From: Nemertoderma westbladi
Taxonomy: Eukaryota > Xenacoelomorpha > Nemertodermatida > Nemertodermatidae
Assembly: GCA_032718475.1 (NCBI GenBank)
Contig: JAUCBJ010003576.1
Coordinates: forward strand, 1-28,560
Direction of reading: 5' to 3'
DNA length: 28,560 bases
Made by a program: the position numbers and the translations under genes. Every line of letters starts with the position of its first letter. The first letter of the stretch is position 1. Below the pieces are notes generated by a model. It was not told the origin of the DNA. It did no database searches and was given only the letters and a program-made list of their open reading frames with translations. Shown in pieces: positions 18,157 to 27,045 of the stretch.

Positions 18157-19770
18157 TTAGAGTATTCTGCGAATTGCGTAAAATGACTTGTTATGTCCGC
18201 AAAAGCTTTTACACAGCTCACTGTTATCTTGCAGAACAATATTCGATTTAGATTTAAGGTTTTTATAACCTAAAGATTTTAGGGTAGACCATAGACTTTT
18301 AGGATTATCTTTATTCTCACTTATTTTGTTGTACAAATATTCAGATGTAGCTTTTTTTATTTCCCGTTGGACAAGGTTTCTATATTTGCAGTAATTATTA
18401 TAATAAGCTAAAACACGGTATTTCCTAAATTTATACAAATACAGTAGTTATATCTTTCTCTGATATTACTAAGAATACCCGAGGTCATCCAGGGCTCAGT
18501 GCGTTGTTTAAGACTAATTTATTTAATTGGTGCTACAGTATTAAGTGCCTTTAAAAATATATCTTTAAAAACAGTGTACGCAAGGTTTGTCAGCGGCCTT
18601 AAAACAGGGTTCCCAGTCAGAATTAACTAACAAACTTAAAAAGCATTCCTTGCTGTAATTTTTCATAGACCTAACAGTTACTGTTTTATGATCCCCGAAA
18701 AAAGATTTTTGTGTCTTTCTTGTGCAAAAAACTATAAAATGATCGCTTAGACCTATAGGTAAAACCCCAGATTGAGAAATAATATCGGTATTATTACAAA
18801 GGATGTGATCTAGTAAAGTAGAAGTTTTACTGGTAATTCTGGTAAGCAAACAGTCGGCCGAAGCCGGAGGCGACCCGAAGGCTCCTCTTTCGATAGCTGC
18901 TACCCGAGGGTAGGGGTGGGCGCTACTCCTATCCCAAGATTTGCTCCCAGTTATTTAACTGGTACTCAACTGGTACTCATTTTATCGACCCCAGTGGATG
19001 AAAGGCTGAGTGGACCCTGGCGGGGCTGAACCTACAACCATTAGATTGCAGGCCCGGCGCTCAACCAACTGAGCTACCCCGCCTTAATTCTGGTAGAATC
19101 TCGAATAATTTGTTTTAAACCAAACAAATTTAAAATACTTTGGTACTGTTTACCGATGGGGGATGCTTTGTGATGGTAACAGATATTAAAATCACCTAAG
19201 AAATATATTTCACAGTCTGACCTAAGATTACATAAAATTGTATTTTCAAAATTTTGCAAAAAATCTGATTGTTTAGGGGGCCGATATAAAGTACCGATTA
19301 AAATAGGTTTAGTTTTAGTAAGTAAAAGTTCCACCAGTAAACCTTCGTCACAAGACTCTAAATCTTCCCTACGATTACAATCTAAATCACATCGAATGTA
19401 AGTACAGACACCACCACCGTGTCTGTCCCTATCCTTACGTAAAACTACGTAATTATCAATATAAATTTCTCCATCAGAAACGCTATCATCGAGCCAAGTT
19501 TCAGAGATTGTTAAAACTGCTGGGTTGTATTTATTGATTAAAATACGAATTTCGGAAAGTTTGGGAAGCAGAGATCGTGCATTTAAATGCAAAAAATGCA
19601 GACATTTTTTCTTAAAAAATTTAAAAGTTTCACTCTCACATCACTTGGAGTTTGCAGAGGCGATGTGAGTAATGAATCGTCGGTTTCTGATTCCATTGGT
19701 ATGGAAACCAATTTAGTCGCCCTTGTGAAGAATACCAGGATTTCACTTTTCGGACGACTTTTTAATGGAA
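18157..19770 (-). mobile_element. CR1/Jockey-type LINE fragment (endonuclease domain), split by a SINE
   Basis: Read right to left, 19592 to 19085 encodes the start of an apurinic-like endonuclease domain: HLNARSLLPKL, ISETWLDDSV, GGGVCTYIR, LIGTLYRPP and YFLGDFN, which are the conserved EEP blocks. After the SINE at 18845-19084 it resumes with the block STLLDHIL and GLSDHFIV at 18833-18565. From 18438 to 18157 comes the spacer before RT (YRNLVQREIKKATSEY, PKSLWSTLKSL). Two frame changes lie at about 18590 and 18440. Upstream of 19592 the ORF continues to about 19770 in a shifted frame. RT itself is absent: similarity ends at about 18157. This endonuclease nicks target DNA for target-primed reverse transcription in intact elements. 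The copy is dead. Confidence 0.88.
18845..19084 (-). mobile_element. tRNA-derived SINE, copy 2, inserted in the LINE, 11-bp duplication
   Basis: This is the same family as 15059-15296, in inverse orientation: the tRNA-like head is at the right (A and B boxes read on the minus strand) and the tail at the left. The direct repeat TAATTCTGGTA at 18834-18844 and 19085-19095 marks a true insertion into the LINE endonuclease ORF. Compared with copy 1, the central region has an 11-bp tandem duplication (GAGTACCAGTT twice) and a shorter tail. Confidence 0.93.
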
Positions 19771-19894
19771 TTTTATATATGAAGATTTTTTATTTTTTTT
19801 GTTATATTTTATTTATTATTTATGGTTCCCCGTACTTAGTTTCAATTTATAACTCATGTTAACTTAGTTAATTCTATTCCTCCTATGTCAAGAC

Positions 19895-20001
19895 GAATTT
19901 AGTTACAATGGAGAGGAATTTACTGTAGTTCCAATTTGGGCATATTTAGTTCCAATGGGGAGGAATTTAGTTCCACTTTTGGGCGAATTTAGTTCCAATA
20001 A
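19895..20001 (+). repeat. Degenerate ~22-bp tandem repeat (GAATTTAGTTCCAATGGGGAG)
   Basis: Five imperfect units of GAATTTAGTTCCAATGGG follow one another, with unit lengths of 20-26 bp. It is AT-rich and non-coding. There is no link to a known element. Confidence 0.75.
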
Positions 20002-20149
20002 CTAGAAGAAAAGGAAAAATAATTTAGTTTCAAGTTAGTTGAAAAAACGGGGGTGAACTATGGAATATTAAATATAGACGGACGGCACGGATCCGCATTT
20101 AGTGTTATTATTTTTTCGGCCCCGAAATTTTTTTAATAAAGTGGTAGTA

Positions 20150-20319
20150 AATGCCATAGAAACCTTAGAAAAAAATTTAAGCAAATTTAACCAGAGCATT
20201 TCCATGGAAACCGGGCAAACATAAAATTTCTAGGTTTTGTCATGAATTAGTTATTTTTTGCAACTACTACCCAATTTATCTTATCTATTTATATTTCTAG
20301 TACTGGTAACCATAGCAAC
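20150..20319 (+). promoter_or_regulatory. Cluster of RFX X-box-like motifs
   Basis: GTAACCATAGCAAC (20306-20319) matches the X-box consensus GTHNYYATRRNAAC at all 14 positions. ATTTCCATGGAAAC (20198-20211) matches at 13, and a third site at 20150-20163 at 12. X-boxes bind RFX-family factors, which control ciliary genes in animals. No gene start is identified within about 2 kb, so function is uncertain. Confidence 0.4.
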
Positions 20320-20862
20320 AAGGTAAAATATATTAATATTAAATATATATAAACAAATACTGCCGTGGACGCTAATTTAATTATAAATTATAGCATCAAT
20401 AACGAAATGGGAGAAGTGTTTCACTTTCAGACATTTCACCCAGTAGCAGACTGGAGACTGGTGTTCGCAAGCACCACCAACTGGTGATACAGTTTCCTGC
20501 CTGGTGACCAGCAATTTCCCCGAAAACTACTACAGAATAGCCCATAAATACTGATTTTGACCACAAATACTGAAATACGCATTCACTAAGGGTATACTAT
20601 ACAGGCATCTGGACTGGGCATATGCGTAAAATGAGCTTCGAGATAACGACAGTTCCGGTTCACGTTTACGTGCTTAGGACGATCTGCATCACATACTGTA
20701 GATGCGCAAGATGAGACCCGTGTTGATTGATATAAAAAGACTGCGTTACACATTATTACATGTAGTACTGTATTATTAGTTATTAACCAATTAATCGGTT
20801 TTTTCCGATATTATTACTTATTAAAAATAACTAGATTTAGCATAGAGTTCTATTGCTGAGTT
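20320..20862. other. AT-rich spacer, no gene recognised
   Basis: No ORF or repeat of note is seen, apart from a weak hairpin around GGTGTTCGCAAGCACC (about 20460-20476). Confidence 0.5.
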
Positions 20863-20912
20863 CTGGCCCTCGGGCCAGTTATAAACCCTCGGCTTCGCCT
20901 CGGGTCTATAAC
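20863..20912 (+). other. Compound hairpin with repeated CCCTCGG
   Basis: CTGGCCC/GGGCCAG (20863-20869/20872-20878) is immediately followed by GTTATAAACCC/GGGTCTATAAC (20878-20888/20902-20912, one mismatch) with an inner GGC-TTC-GCC. The word CCCTCGG or its close variant occurs four times between 20866 and 20935. It resembles an end or core of a small non-autonomous transposon, but inverted termini were not found. Confidence 0.6.
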
Positions 20913-21055
20913 ATGTCCCTCGGGTAAATAACTCGTAAAATAACTAAATAACCTGGTAATAAATTATGTTATTATATGTTTCTTATTGTGTAGTGTACAG
21001 TATATAACCGAATTATTATATTATTTTAGAACCATTTTTAATAATTTTTTAAGGA

Positions 21056-21079
21056 GGGGGGGGGGGGGGGGGGGGGGGG
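21056..21079 (+). repeat. Poly-G tract, 24 G
   Basis: This is an uninterrupted run of G on the plus strand in AT-rich DNA. Similar tracts occur at 8434-8449, 21783-21803, 22361-22373 and (as C) 27994-28012. Confidence 0.97.
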
Positions 21080-21374
21080 TGGGTACACCATTTTCGGACA
21101 ACTTTTCGATTTATCACTCCCAGCCTTTCAAAATTGTTAGGTTTTGGTTATAATTTGATATATACAGTAGATGCTATTCTATATGATAGGTCAGAAAAAT
21201 TTCATTTTTCGCTATTTAATATTAGTTATTAATACTAGTTAACAATTAAAAACGCGCTTAAAACCCTATGCCTTTTACAGTTTTGAATCTGATGAAATGA
21301 AAGTTTTTTTATATGATAGATTAAAGATGGGGCAACATAACTATTAGACGAAATTGTGTGATAATAATTCCGCA

Positions 21375-21389
21375 CCGCTAGGTGGCGCT
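21375..21389 (+). promoter_or_regulatory. CTCF-like motif
   Basis: CCGCTAGGTGGCGCT matches the animal CTCF consensus CCASYAGRKGGCRSY at 14 of 15 positions (G for A at position 3) and contains the AGGTGGCGC core. It stands alone in AT-rich non-coding DNA about 3.5 kb from the TOP3A exon. A chance match or a transposon-borne word is possible. Confidence 0.35.
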
Positions 21390-21782
21390 GCAAATTTTTG
21401 CTAATTTTTTACGTTTTTTATAAACATTATTCAATTTTCTTAACAAAAAATTTCAAAAAGTTGTCTGACACTTTTATGTAGAGTGGCTATGTAGACACCC
21501 ACAGAAATGTTCAGACGAATTGCTCAAAAATTGTACTGTAGAAGTAGGCCTAGTAGGGTTTTGAAGTTGACAATTTCATTAAAAAAAAATTTGGAGATAA
21601 TCGACCTTTCATAGAGCTAGAGGTCAATTCATAGAGGTATTAAATAGCGGTTTTCCCATTTGGAAACATTTCCCATTCAAACATGCAGGATAATCGACCA
21701 TAAAATAATTTCGTAATATTTTGAACCGAAATGGTGTATTATGTATGAAATGGATTGATGCAATAATTGTTGAATTTTTTAT

Positions 21783-21849
21783 GGGGGGGGGGGGGGGGGG
21801 GGGATTTCATATTGGCCCCCGTGCGCTTGAAACCCTCGCGACGCCACTG
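21783..21849 (-). mobile_element. Orphan hAT-like transposon terminus with 21-G tract
   Basis: Read on the minus strand from 21849, the sequence starts CAGTGGCGTCGCGAGGG and leads into a G/C tract. CAGTGGCG plus G-rich ends are common for hAT-type elements and MITEs in invertebrates. The poly-G run is 21783-21803. A partner terminus and 8-bp duplication were not found to the left, so this may be a broken or one-ended copy. Confidence 0.5.
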
Positions 21850-22904
21850 AAGAACCAATCACAGCATATTTCCAGTCCACTCTCCTGCTTGTCCTATTTG
21901 TTGAGAATACTACCCCAGCCAGTATACTTAAGCATAAGCAGTGATAACCAACCCAGCTCCTCCTGCCTGCAGGCCACCTTAAGAGATGATTGGTCTGCCA
22001 GTGTAGCAGCTGCATTGCCAACACTTTACTCTCAGATAAGGAATATTTGAATCTCCTTGTGATTTTGACACACAACATGTTGCAACGAAACAACATACGC
22101 CTCCATTCAAACGGGGGTATAATCGTCGTCTTCGAGACGAGAGCATTCGATCGATATATCATTGGCTCGTGTGGCGATATGTATAGCTGGACAGACAAAC
22201 ATACAATGCATATTTATATATATTAGATCTTCACTACCACAAAACCGATTATTAGTTTTAAATTTCTCAAGCAAAATTATTTTTCTACTATGACTAAATA
22301 AAAGTGTGGAAAAAATCTGGGTTTGGGCGAAAGTAGGGGGTGTGGATGAGTGGGGGTGGTGGGGGGGGGGGGGTGTTCTTTCAAACAGGTACGGTAACCT
22401 GGCGTTTTAGTGAAAACCTGACATTCTTACATGGTAATCTGGAAAGTAAAATATAACAGCAGAATGTCGGTATAATTCACCAGTTACGTAACCACTGCCG
22501 GATAAACGTTATGTTGTAAATATAAACACGGTATATTAATTTATATGATATATATTAATTACTAGGTAATTCATGAAAAAAATAATCGCAGTAAATAATA
22601 TTAAAAAATAAAAAGTATATAAACAATATTGCACGAATTTGCGTAAAATATAAGCGTAAATGTAGAATTAATGACACCTATATTAAATTATTTTGTTACA
22701 ACCATGCATAAATACCAAAATACTAGCAGTATCAGTATACCACCTCAATTCCGAACAAAAAAATGTTTAAATAATATTATAAAACTGTTCATTAAACTGC
22801 AAATAAAATATATATTCCTAAAAATGTAATAATTACAAAAAGAAAAAAAGATAATAATTATAGATTTTATATCAATAACAGTTAGAGGCACTGCAAGTAG
22901 GGCA
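21850..22904. other. AT-rich spacer downstream of TOP3A, with a 13-G tract
   Basis: No coding region is supported. The overlapping ORFs at 21721-22226 on both strands have no motif. A G-rich stretch (22330-22373) ends in 13 consecutive G. This interval should contain the TOP3A 3' UTR next to 22905, but a clear AATAAA on the minus strand was not found. Confidence 0.5.
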
Positions 22905-24956
22905 TTAATTATTATTGGGACAGTTATTAATTGTGTGACCAGGTTGCCGACAACCACTGCACTTCCTTACCGACTTACCGCCCGGTGTAGCTCTCTGCTG
23001 ACCACCCGAGGTGCCCTTACCCCGTCTCCCACCCCTACCCGCACCCGCACCACCACCGAACCCTCCCGACCAACTACCGCTACTGTTTAACGGGCCGGGG
23101 TTCGAATCCGCCCATAGAAAGAACTTACACTGCTGGCCCAGAGGACTCGCGCACACATAGAACTCGCGGCCCTTGTTGACGCCCTCTTTCTGTGTAACCC
23201 GGAACGCGCAAGCTGCCCCACACTGACACAAGGGGGCGTCCCCATTAGGTTGCAGACGACCAGCCCCTGTCGGTGTGGAACCTACGCTGTTTGTCTGTTT
23301 GTCGGCTACCTCATCGGCCCATTTGAAGTAATTACACCGGTCGGAACTCCCCATTGGTTGACTGCAGGCGTAGAATAGTCGTCCCTGATTGGCCCCTTGT
23401 CTACTGACTGTGCGCTGGACTACCGGGGTGTTACACTGACACATGATGACGTCATCCCCCGACTGCTGGTCTGGACGCGGACGTTTAGGCTGTCTGGGTG
23501 ATTCGGTGTCCCGCGAGGTGGAGGGCCAAAGGCTCTGTTGTGTGGAACCCAGTTGCGGTGGGAAGGTGTTGCTACTCGAGGGTGTGGGACTGTACTGAGG
23601 GGGAACCCCATTCTGATTTGTCGACGTCGCAGTTCTGGAGCCGTTGAATAAATTATTACCCGGAACAAACGACCCGCTAGCGCCACCGGTTGGACCCCTT
23701 CCACTCCAACCCATTGCACCTCCATCAAGTGACCCACCTCTACCCACTGACCCACCTCCACCCATAGACCCACTACCTCCACCCATAGACCCACTACCTC
23801 CACCCATAGACCCACCACTTCCACCCATAGACCCACCACTTCCACCCATAGACCCACCATCTCCACCCATAGACCCACCACCTCCACCCATAGACCCACC
23901 ACTTCCACCCATAGACCCACCACTTCCACCCATAGACCCACCACCTCCACCCATAGACCCACCACTTCCACCCATAGACCCACCACCTCCACCCATAGAC
24001 CCACCACCTCCACCCGTCCCACCCCGACCCACTGCCCCTCCCCCACCCCTACCAACTGCCCCTCCCCCACCCCGACCCACTTCCCCTCCCCCACCCCTAC
24101 CCACTCTCACTCCCCCAGCTCCATTAACCCGCCAGTAACGCAACTCAAACAACTCGTTAAGCATCGCATCGCAACCTCCGATACAACCGGAGTACTCGGA
24201 CCCCACAAACATGGGAACCCCCGACCTATCGAACCGGAAGTCCAACAACCGGACGCGCCCGACAGGCTGACACACGGGACAGAACCCGCGCCCCAGACTC
24301 ACCCGGTTAACAAACCCGGGCAACCACGCAGTAACCCGGCAGTCGGGAAAACCGCTGCAACCAACCCGGTACTTCCCGCCATTAGGCGCTCGCTGCAGCA
24401 GCATCGGTAGACCGCAGGCGGGACACGGACGAACCTGCTCCCCAATATCGGGGGGACCGTCTGACGATGTAACAGCTACCGGTTGTCCGAAGTAGTCAGA
24501 TAACGCGGAGTCGAGACAATCGGAACGATTTAAAGACGTCTCGAATATCGCCTTGTACTTGGCGATGTAGTTTGCGAGAACGGAATCCTTGTTGGCGGTT
24601 CCGTCGCAGATTCGCTTGAGATCCGCCTCGAACTCGGCCCGCAGCTGGGGTTTATCCAGCTGATGGCCGATCCGATCGTAGGCCTCGACCAGCCCCATCC
24701 CGAGTTCACCGGGCACGAAGTATCGGCCGTCCAACCCGACGTACAGCCGCTCCTTTATGTGCTCGATGTGTTCGGCGTGGGTGGCGTCCGTGCCGATACC
24801 GTGGCGGTCCATCAACGCGATGAGATCGGCCTCGGTGAGCAGGTTGGGGGGCGTCGTAGAGGACGAGTCGGAGATGTCGATAGACGTCGGAAGGAATCGC
24901 TCGCCTTCGTTGTACGTCGGGATCTCGTTGTCGCTCCATCGCTCGTACGTGTAAAC
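22905..24956 (-). CDS. TOP3A: DNA topoisomerase III alpha, last exon (C-terminal half)
   Basis: The exon starts after a plausible 3' splice site (pyrimidine-containing TGTTGTAG, AG at 24958-24957) and is in frame to TAA at 22905-22907, about 683 residues. Residues are numbered from the ATG at 24815. The topo IA core end (LLTEADLIALMD, then HGIGTDATHAEHI at 4-16, LGMGLVEAYD) is highly conserved in TOP3A. Topoisomerase C4 zinc fingers follow (C131/C134/C153/C159 and C179/C182/C211/C215). A Gly-rich linker occupies about 233-360. Two GRF zinc fingers lie at 459-501 and 530-570, and a CCHC knuckle at 619-632. TOP3A is a type IA enzyme that, with BLM and RMI1, dissolves double Holliday junctions. 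The catalytic Tyr and TOPRIM domain must be in upstream exons, which are not found before the window end. Confidence 0.93.
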   Translation of the reverse strand, partial: VYTYERWSDNEIPTYNEGERFLPTSIDISDSSSTTPPNLLTEADLIALMDRHGIGTDATHAEHIEHIKERLYVGLDGRYFVPGELGMGLVEAYDRIGHQLDKPQLRAEFEADLKRICDGTANKDSVLANYIAKYKAIFETSLNRSDCLDSALSDYFGQPVAVTSSDGPPDIGEQVRPCPACGLPMLLQRAPNGGKYRVGCSGFPDCRVTAWLPGFVNRVSLGRGFCPVCQPVGRVRLLDFRFDRSGVPMFVGSEYSGCIGGCDAMLNELFELRYWRVNGAGGVRVGRGGGGEVGRGGGGAVGRGGGGAVGRGGTGGGGGSMGGGGGSMGGSGGSMGGGGGSMGGSGGSMGGSGGSMGGGGGSMGGDGGSMGGSGGSMGGSGGSMGGGSGSMGGGSGSMGGGGSVGRGGSLDGGAMGWSGRGPTGGASGSFVPGNNLFNGSRTATSTNQNGVPPQYSPTPSSSNTFPPQLGSTQQSLWPSTSRDTESPRQPKRPRPDQQSGDDVIMCQCNTPVVQRTVSRQGANQGRLFYACSQPMGSSDRCNYFKWADEVADKQTNSVGSTPTGAGRLQPNGDAPLCQCGAACAFRVTQKEGVNKGREFYVCASPLGQQCKFFLWADSNPGPLNSSGSWSGGFGGGAGAGRGGRRGKGTSGGQQRATPGGKSVRKCSGCRQPGHTINNCPNNN
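23748..23999 (-). repeat. Coding minisatellite: 12 x 21 bp in TOP3A linker
   Basis: Exactly 12 in-register copies of a 21-bp unit encode SMGGxGG heptapeptides (x = G, S or D; two copies read SMGGGSG). All variants keep the reading frame. The unit lies in the linker between the topoisomerase zinc fingers and the GRF fingers. Confidence 0.95.
24009..24104 (-). repeat. Coding minisatellite: 4 x 24 bp in TOP3A linker
   Basis: Four tandem 24-bp units encode VGRGGGG(E/A) octapeptides, directly before the SMGGxGG array. The RGG-like composition suggests possible RNA or DNA binding or arginine methylation; this is inference. Confidence 0.9.
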
Positions 24957-25031
24957 CTACAACAGTTATAAAAAAGTTAGAAACAATACGGAAACAATGA
25001 TATTATCGACAGAACTGAATCACAAGTGTTT

Positions 25032-25067
25032 GCGGTAGGCCTACTTAGAAAGGAGTAGGCATACCGC
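25032..25067 (+). other. 14-bp hairpin in the TOP3A upstream intron
   Basis: GCGGTAGGCCTACT (25032-25045) pairs with AGTAGGCATACCGC (25054-25067) with one mismatch and an 8-base loop. It lies between the TOP3A splice acceptor and the F-box/LRR gene. No known role. Confidence 0.7.
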
Positions 25068-25395
25068 GATACCGGTACTCATGTTAATAAAAACTTTCAC
25101 TTTAACTTGGTGTAACTGATTTTTTTTAGTATCATTCAATACATTTTGAATGAGGAAATTTAACTTTATAGATCCTTTCCCCTTCATTTTTATCATAATA
25201 GTGAATAATTGTAAATCATGTGGACCAAAACATCCTGCCATCATCTAACTGCCTGCACGTTACAGTAGATCCAAGAATTTGCGAAAGTAAACAATAAATA
25301 CACATTTATCCAAAGTTATATTGTTATAATAATACAAAAACGGTTACACTTATATCTGATTACTAATTAGACTAGAACTTTTCAAAAGATACAGT

Positions 25396-27045
25396 TTAAG
25401 ATTCTCTAAATGAAACTTTGAAATACTTCAACTTTTTACACCGTCTCCACACTGAGTCAGCTAGTGTTTCTGACACAACTACCGAAGAATGATCGAGGTC
25501 GTTATCTCGGTAGCAGCAGTGCAAACTAAACTCTTGTAGATCATCGAAGGTCGCAGATTTCACGATTCTATGAAAATCTGCCAACAATTTGGGTTGAGCA
25601 GGATGTCCGAAATAGGGTGCACGTAAGGTAATTGTGAGTTTGATTAAAGATGAAACAGACTGCAGTACCGTTATTAGACTTTGGTATCGCTCTGTAGATA
25701 TATCGAGCGTGTGGATTGACATCATTATAGAGGGACTTAGAAAAATGAGATTGGTGTTTAATTCCAATGTCTTTACGTTCGGAAATATGTGTGCAAAATC
25801 AGATAATGATTCTGGAATATCTAAGTAAACCGTCGTAGGCCAAACATTGAACTTCAACTCTGTGACTTGAGGTAGAGTAATACCTCTACAAAGGCTTTCT
25901 GATATAATTTGATGATAAACTGAAACATTCACAATAGACCAGAATAAATCCAAACGGGACAGATTAGGAAATTGTTTAAGTTGATCGAATAACCGGAAGT
26001 CCTGATCATTTGTGACTTTCAACACGAGTGTATTGATAGAATCGCGACAATGAGGAATAAGGAAGTCCCTGATGTATTCGGTAGCGGAAGGAGAAAAAGC
26101 GGAATCAATGTTGAAATGTCGGAAGCGGAATTCATTTGTTTCTTGGCTGCTGATTAAATAATTGAGTACTTCAATCGAAGTGTCTGTAATAATCTCGACA
26201 TTTGCGAGCTTTTTCTGTAATTTAACGATACCAGCTGGCGATACCTTGTAACATCTCATTATATGGATAACCTGCAATCTTTCCAGTTTAGCTAAACGAC
26301 ATAGTGCAGCGTTACTGACGACAGAATAAGAAACATGCAGAACTTCCAGGTTGGGACAACAGTTTAAGATATCATCGAGAATGGTGCCAGTTATGTGGCT
26401 TATCTTTATAGATATGAGCAGAGGATACATAATTTTACTTCTAAAAATTCTCGCCAATATTTTTCTATATTCATGGATGTCAATATCCAGCAACGGAATC
26501 TCTAAGGAGGTCAAGATATCTGCTACTTTTGGGATCCATCCTAATATAGGAATAATAATATCTACAGGAAATTCTTTCAGAAAATCTTCGTCGAAGATAA
26601 TTCCAACTCTATCAACATTCTTGAGATAAATTTTACAATATATTTCCAAGATTGCGGCCAACGTTGGTTCCTCTCGAGGTACACGACAGTGCCTCAGAAG
26701 AGGTAATTCATCGAACATAGATCGCAACTGTTTAAAAGCCATAACGTAGGCATGTAGAATATACCGCTGTTTATCGCAGTCAGAAAGAGGGGTTACAAGG
26801 CCACCCATCCAGTTAAACAGGTCGTCGTCGTATTCGTAATCATTGTTTAATAGAAAGGTCGAGCGCGTTGGTATGCACCAAAGCATATTCAGACAGTTGC
26901 CAATGACGAAGCGGTTTGCCCATGTCCGAGATTCCGACTTGACTATCCCAGCAACCAACGCCCGTATTACATTGGCAGTGCCGATTTCTTTTAATGTTAA
27001 TAAACGGCAGTTGTGGTTCAGAATCACTGCTGGTATTTGATCCAT
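25396..27045 (-). CDS. F-box/LRR-like protein, intronless
   Basis: This is a 549-codon single ORF. The ATG at 27045 has A at -3 and G at +4, a strong start context. The first ~50 residues (starting MDQIPAVIL and containing LTLKEIGTANVIRAL and a Trp at the end) resemble an F-box, the Skp1-binding module of SCF ubiquitin ligases, but the match is weak. Residues ~200-290 contain leucine-rich repeats of the FBXL type (CCPNLEVLHVSYSVVSNAAL, LERLQVIHIMRCYKVSPAGI). Further Leu-rich segments continue to the C-terminus. The product may select substrates for ubiquitination. A TATATATAAAAG stretch lies only about 5-15 bases before the ATG, too close for a TATA box of this start unless initiation is at a later Met. 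The gene lies 440 bp upstream of the TOP3A last exon on the same strand. Confidence 0.75.
   Translation of the reverse strand: MDQIPAVILNHNCRLLTLKEIGTANVIRALVAGIVKSESRTWANRFVIGNCLNMLWCIPTRSTFLLNNDYEYDDDLFNWMGGLVTPLSDCDKQRYILHAYVMAFKQLRSMFDELPLLRHCRVPREEPTLAAILEIYCKIYLKNVDRVGIIFDEDFLKEFPVDIIIPILGWIPKVADILTSLEIPLLDIDIHEYRKILARIFRSKIMYPLLISIKISHITGTILDDILNCCPNLEVLHVSYSVVSNAALCRLAKLERLQVIHIMRCYKVSPAGIVKLQKKLANVEIITDTSIEVLNYLISSQETNEFRFRHFNIDSAFSPSATEYIRDFLIPHCRDSINTLVLKVTNDQDFRLFDQLKQFPNLSRLDLFWSIVNVSVYHQIISESLCRGITLPQVTELKFNVWPTTVYLDIPESLSDFAHIFPNVKTLELNTNLIFLSPSIMMSIHTLDISTERYQSLITVLQSVSSLIKLTITLRAPYFGHPAQPKLLADFHRIVKSATFDDLQEFSLHCCYRDNDLDHSSVVVSETLADSVWRRCKKLKYFKVSFRES

Noticed and set aside
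21721-22226. Overlapping ORFs on both strands around the 21-G tract
   Set aside because: No motifs. They include the poly-G run and a transposon terminus, so are not credible genes.
23644-24138. Plus-strand proline-rich ORF (PPIDPP repeats)
   Set aside because: It is the antisense of the Gly-rich TOP3A minisatellite. A 21-bp unit keeps all frames open. The sense strand has conserved domains on both sides.
24663-24971. Plus-strand and alternative-frame ORFs over the TOP3A exon
   Set aside because: The minus frame contains highly conserved topoisomerase motifs. The other frames are open only because the exon is GC-rich.
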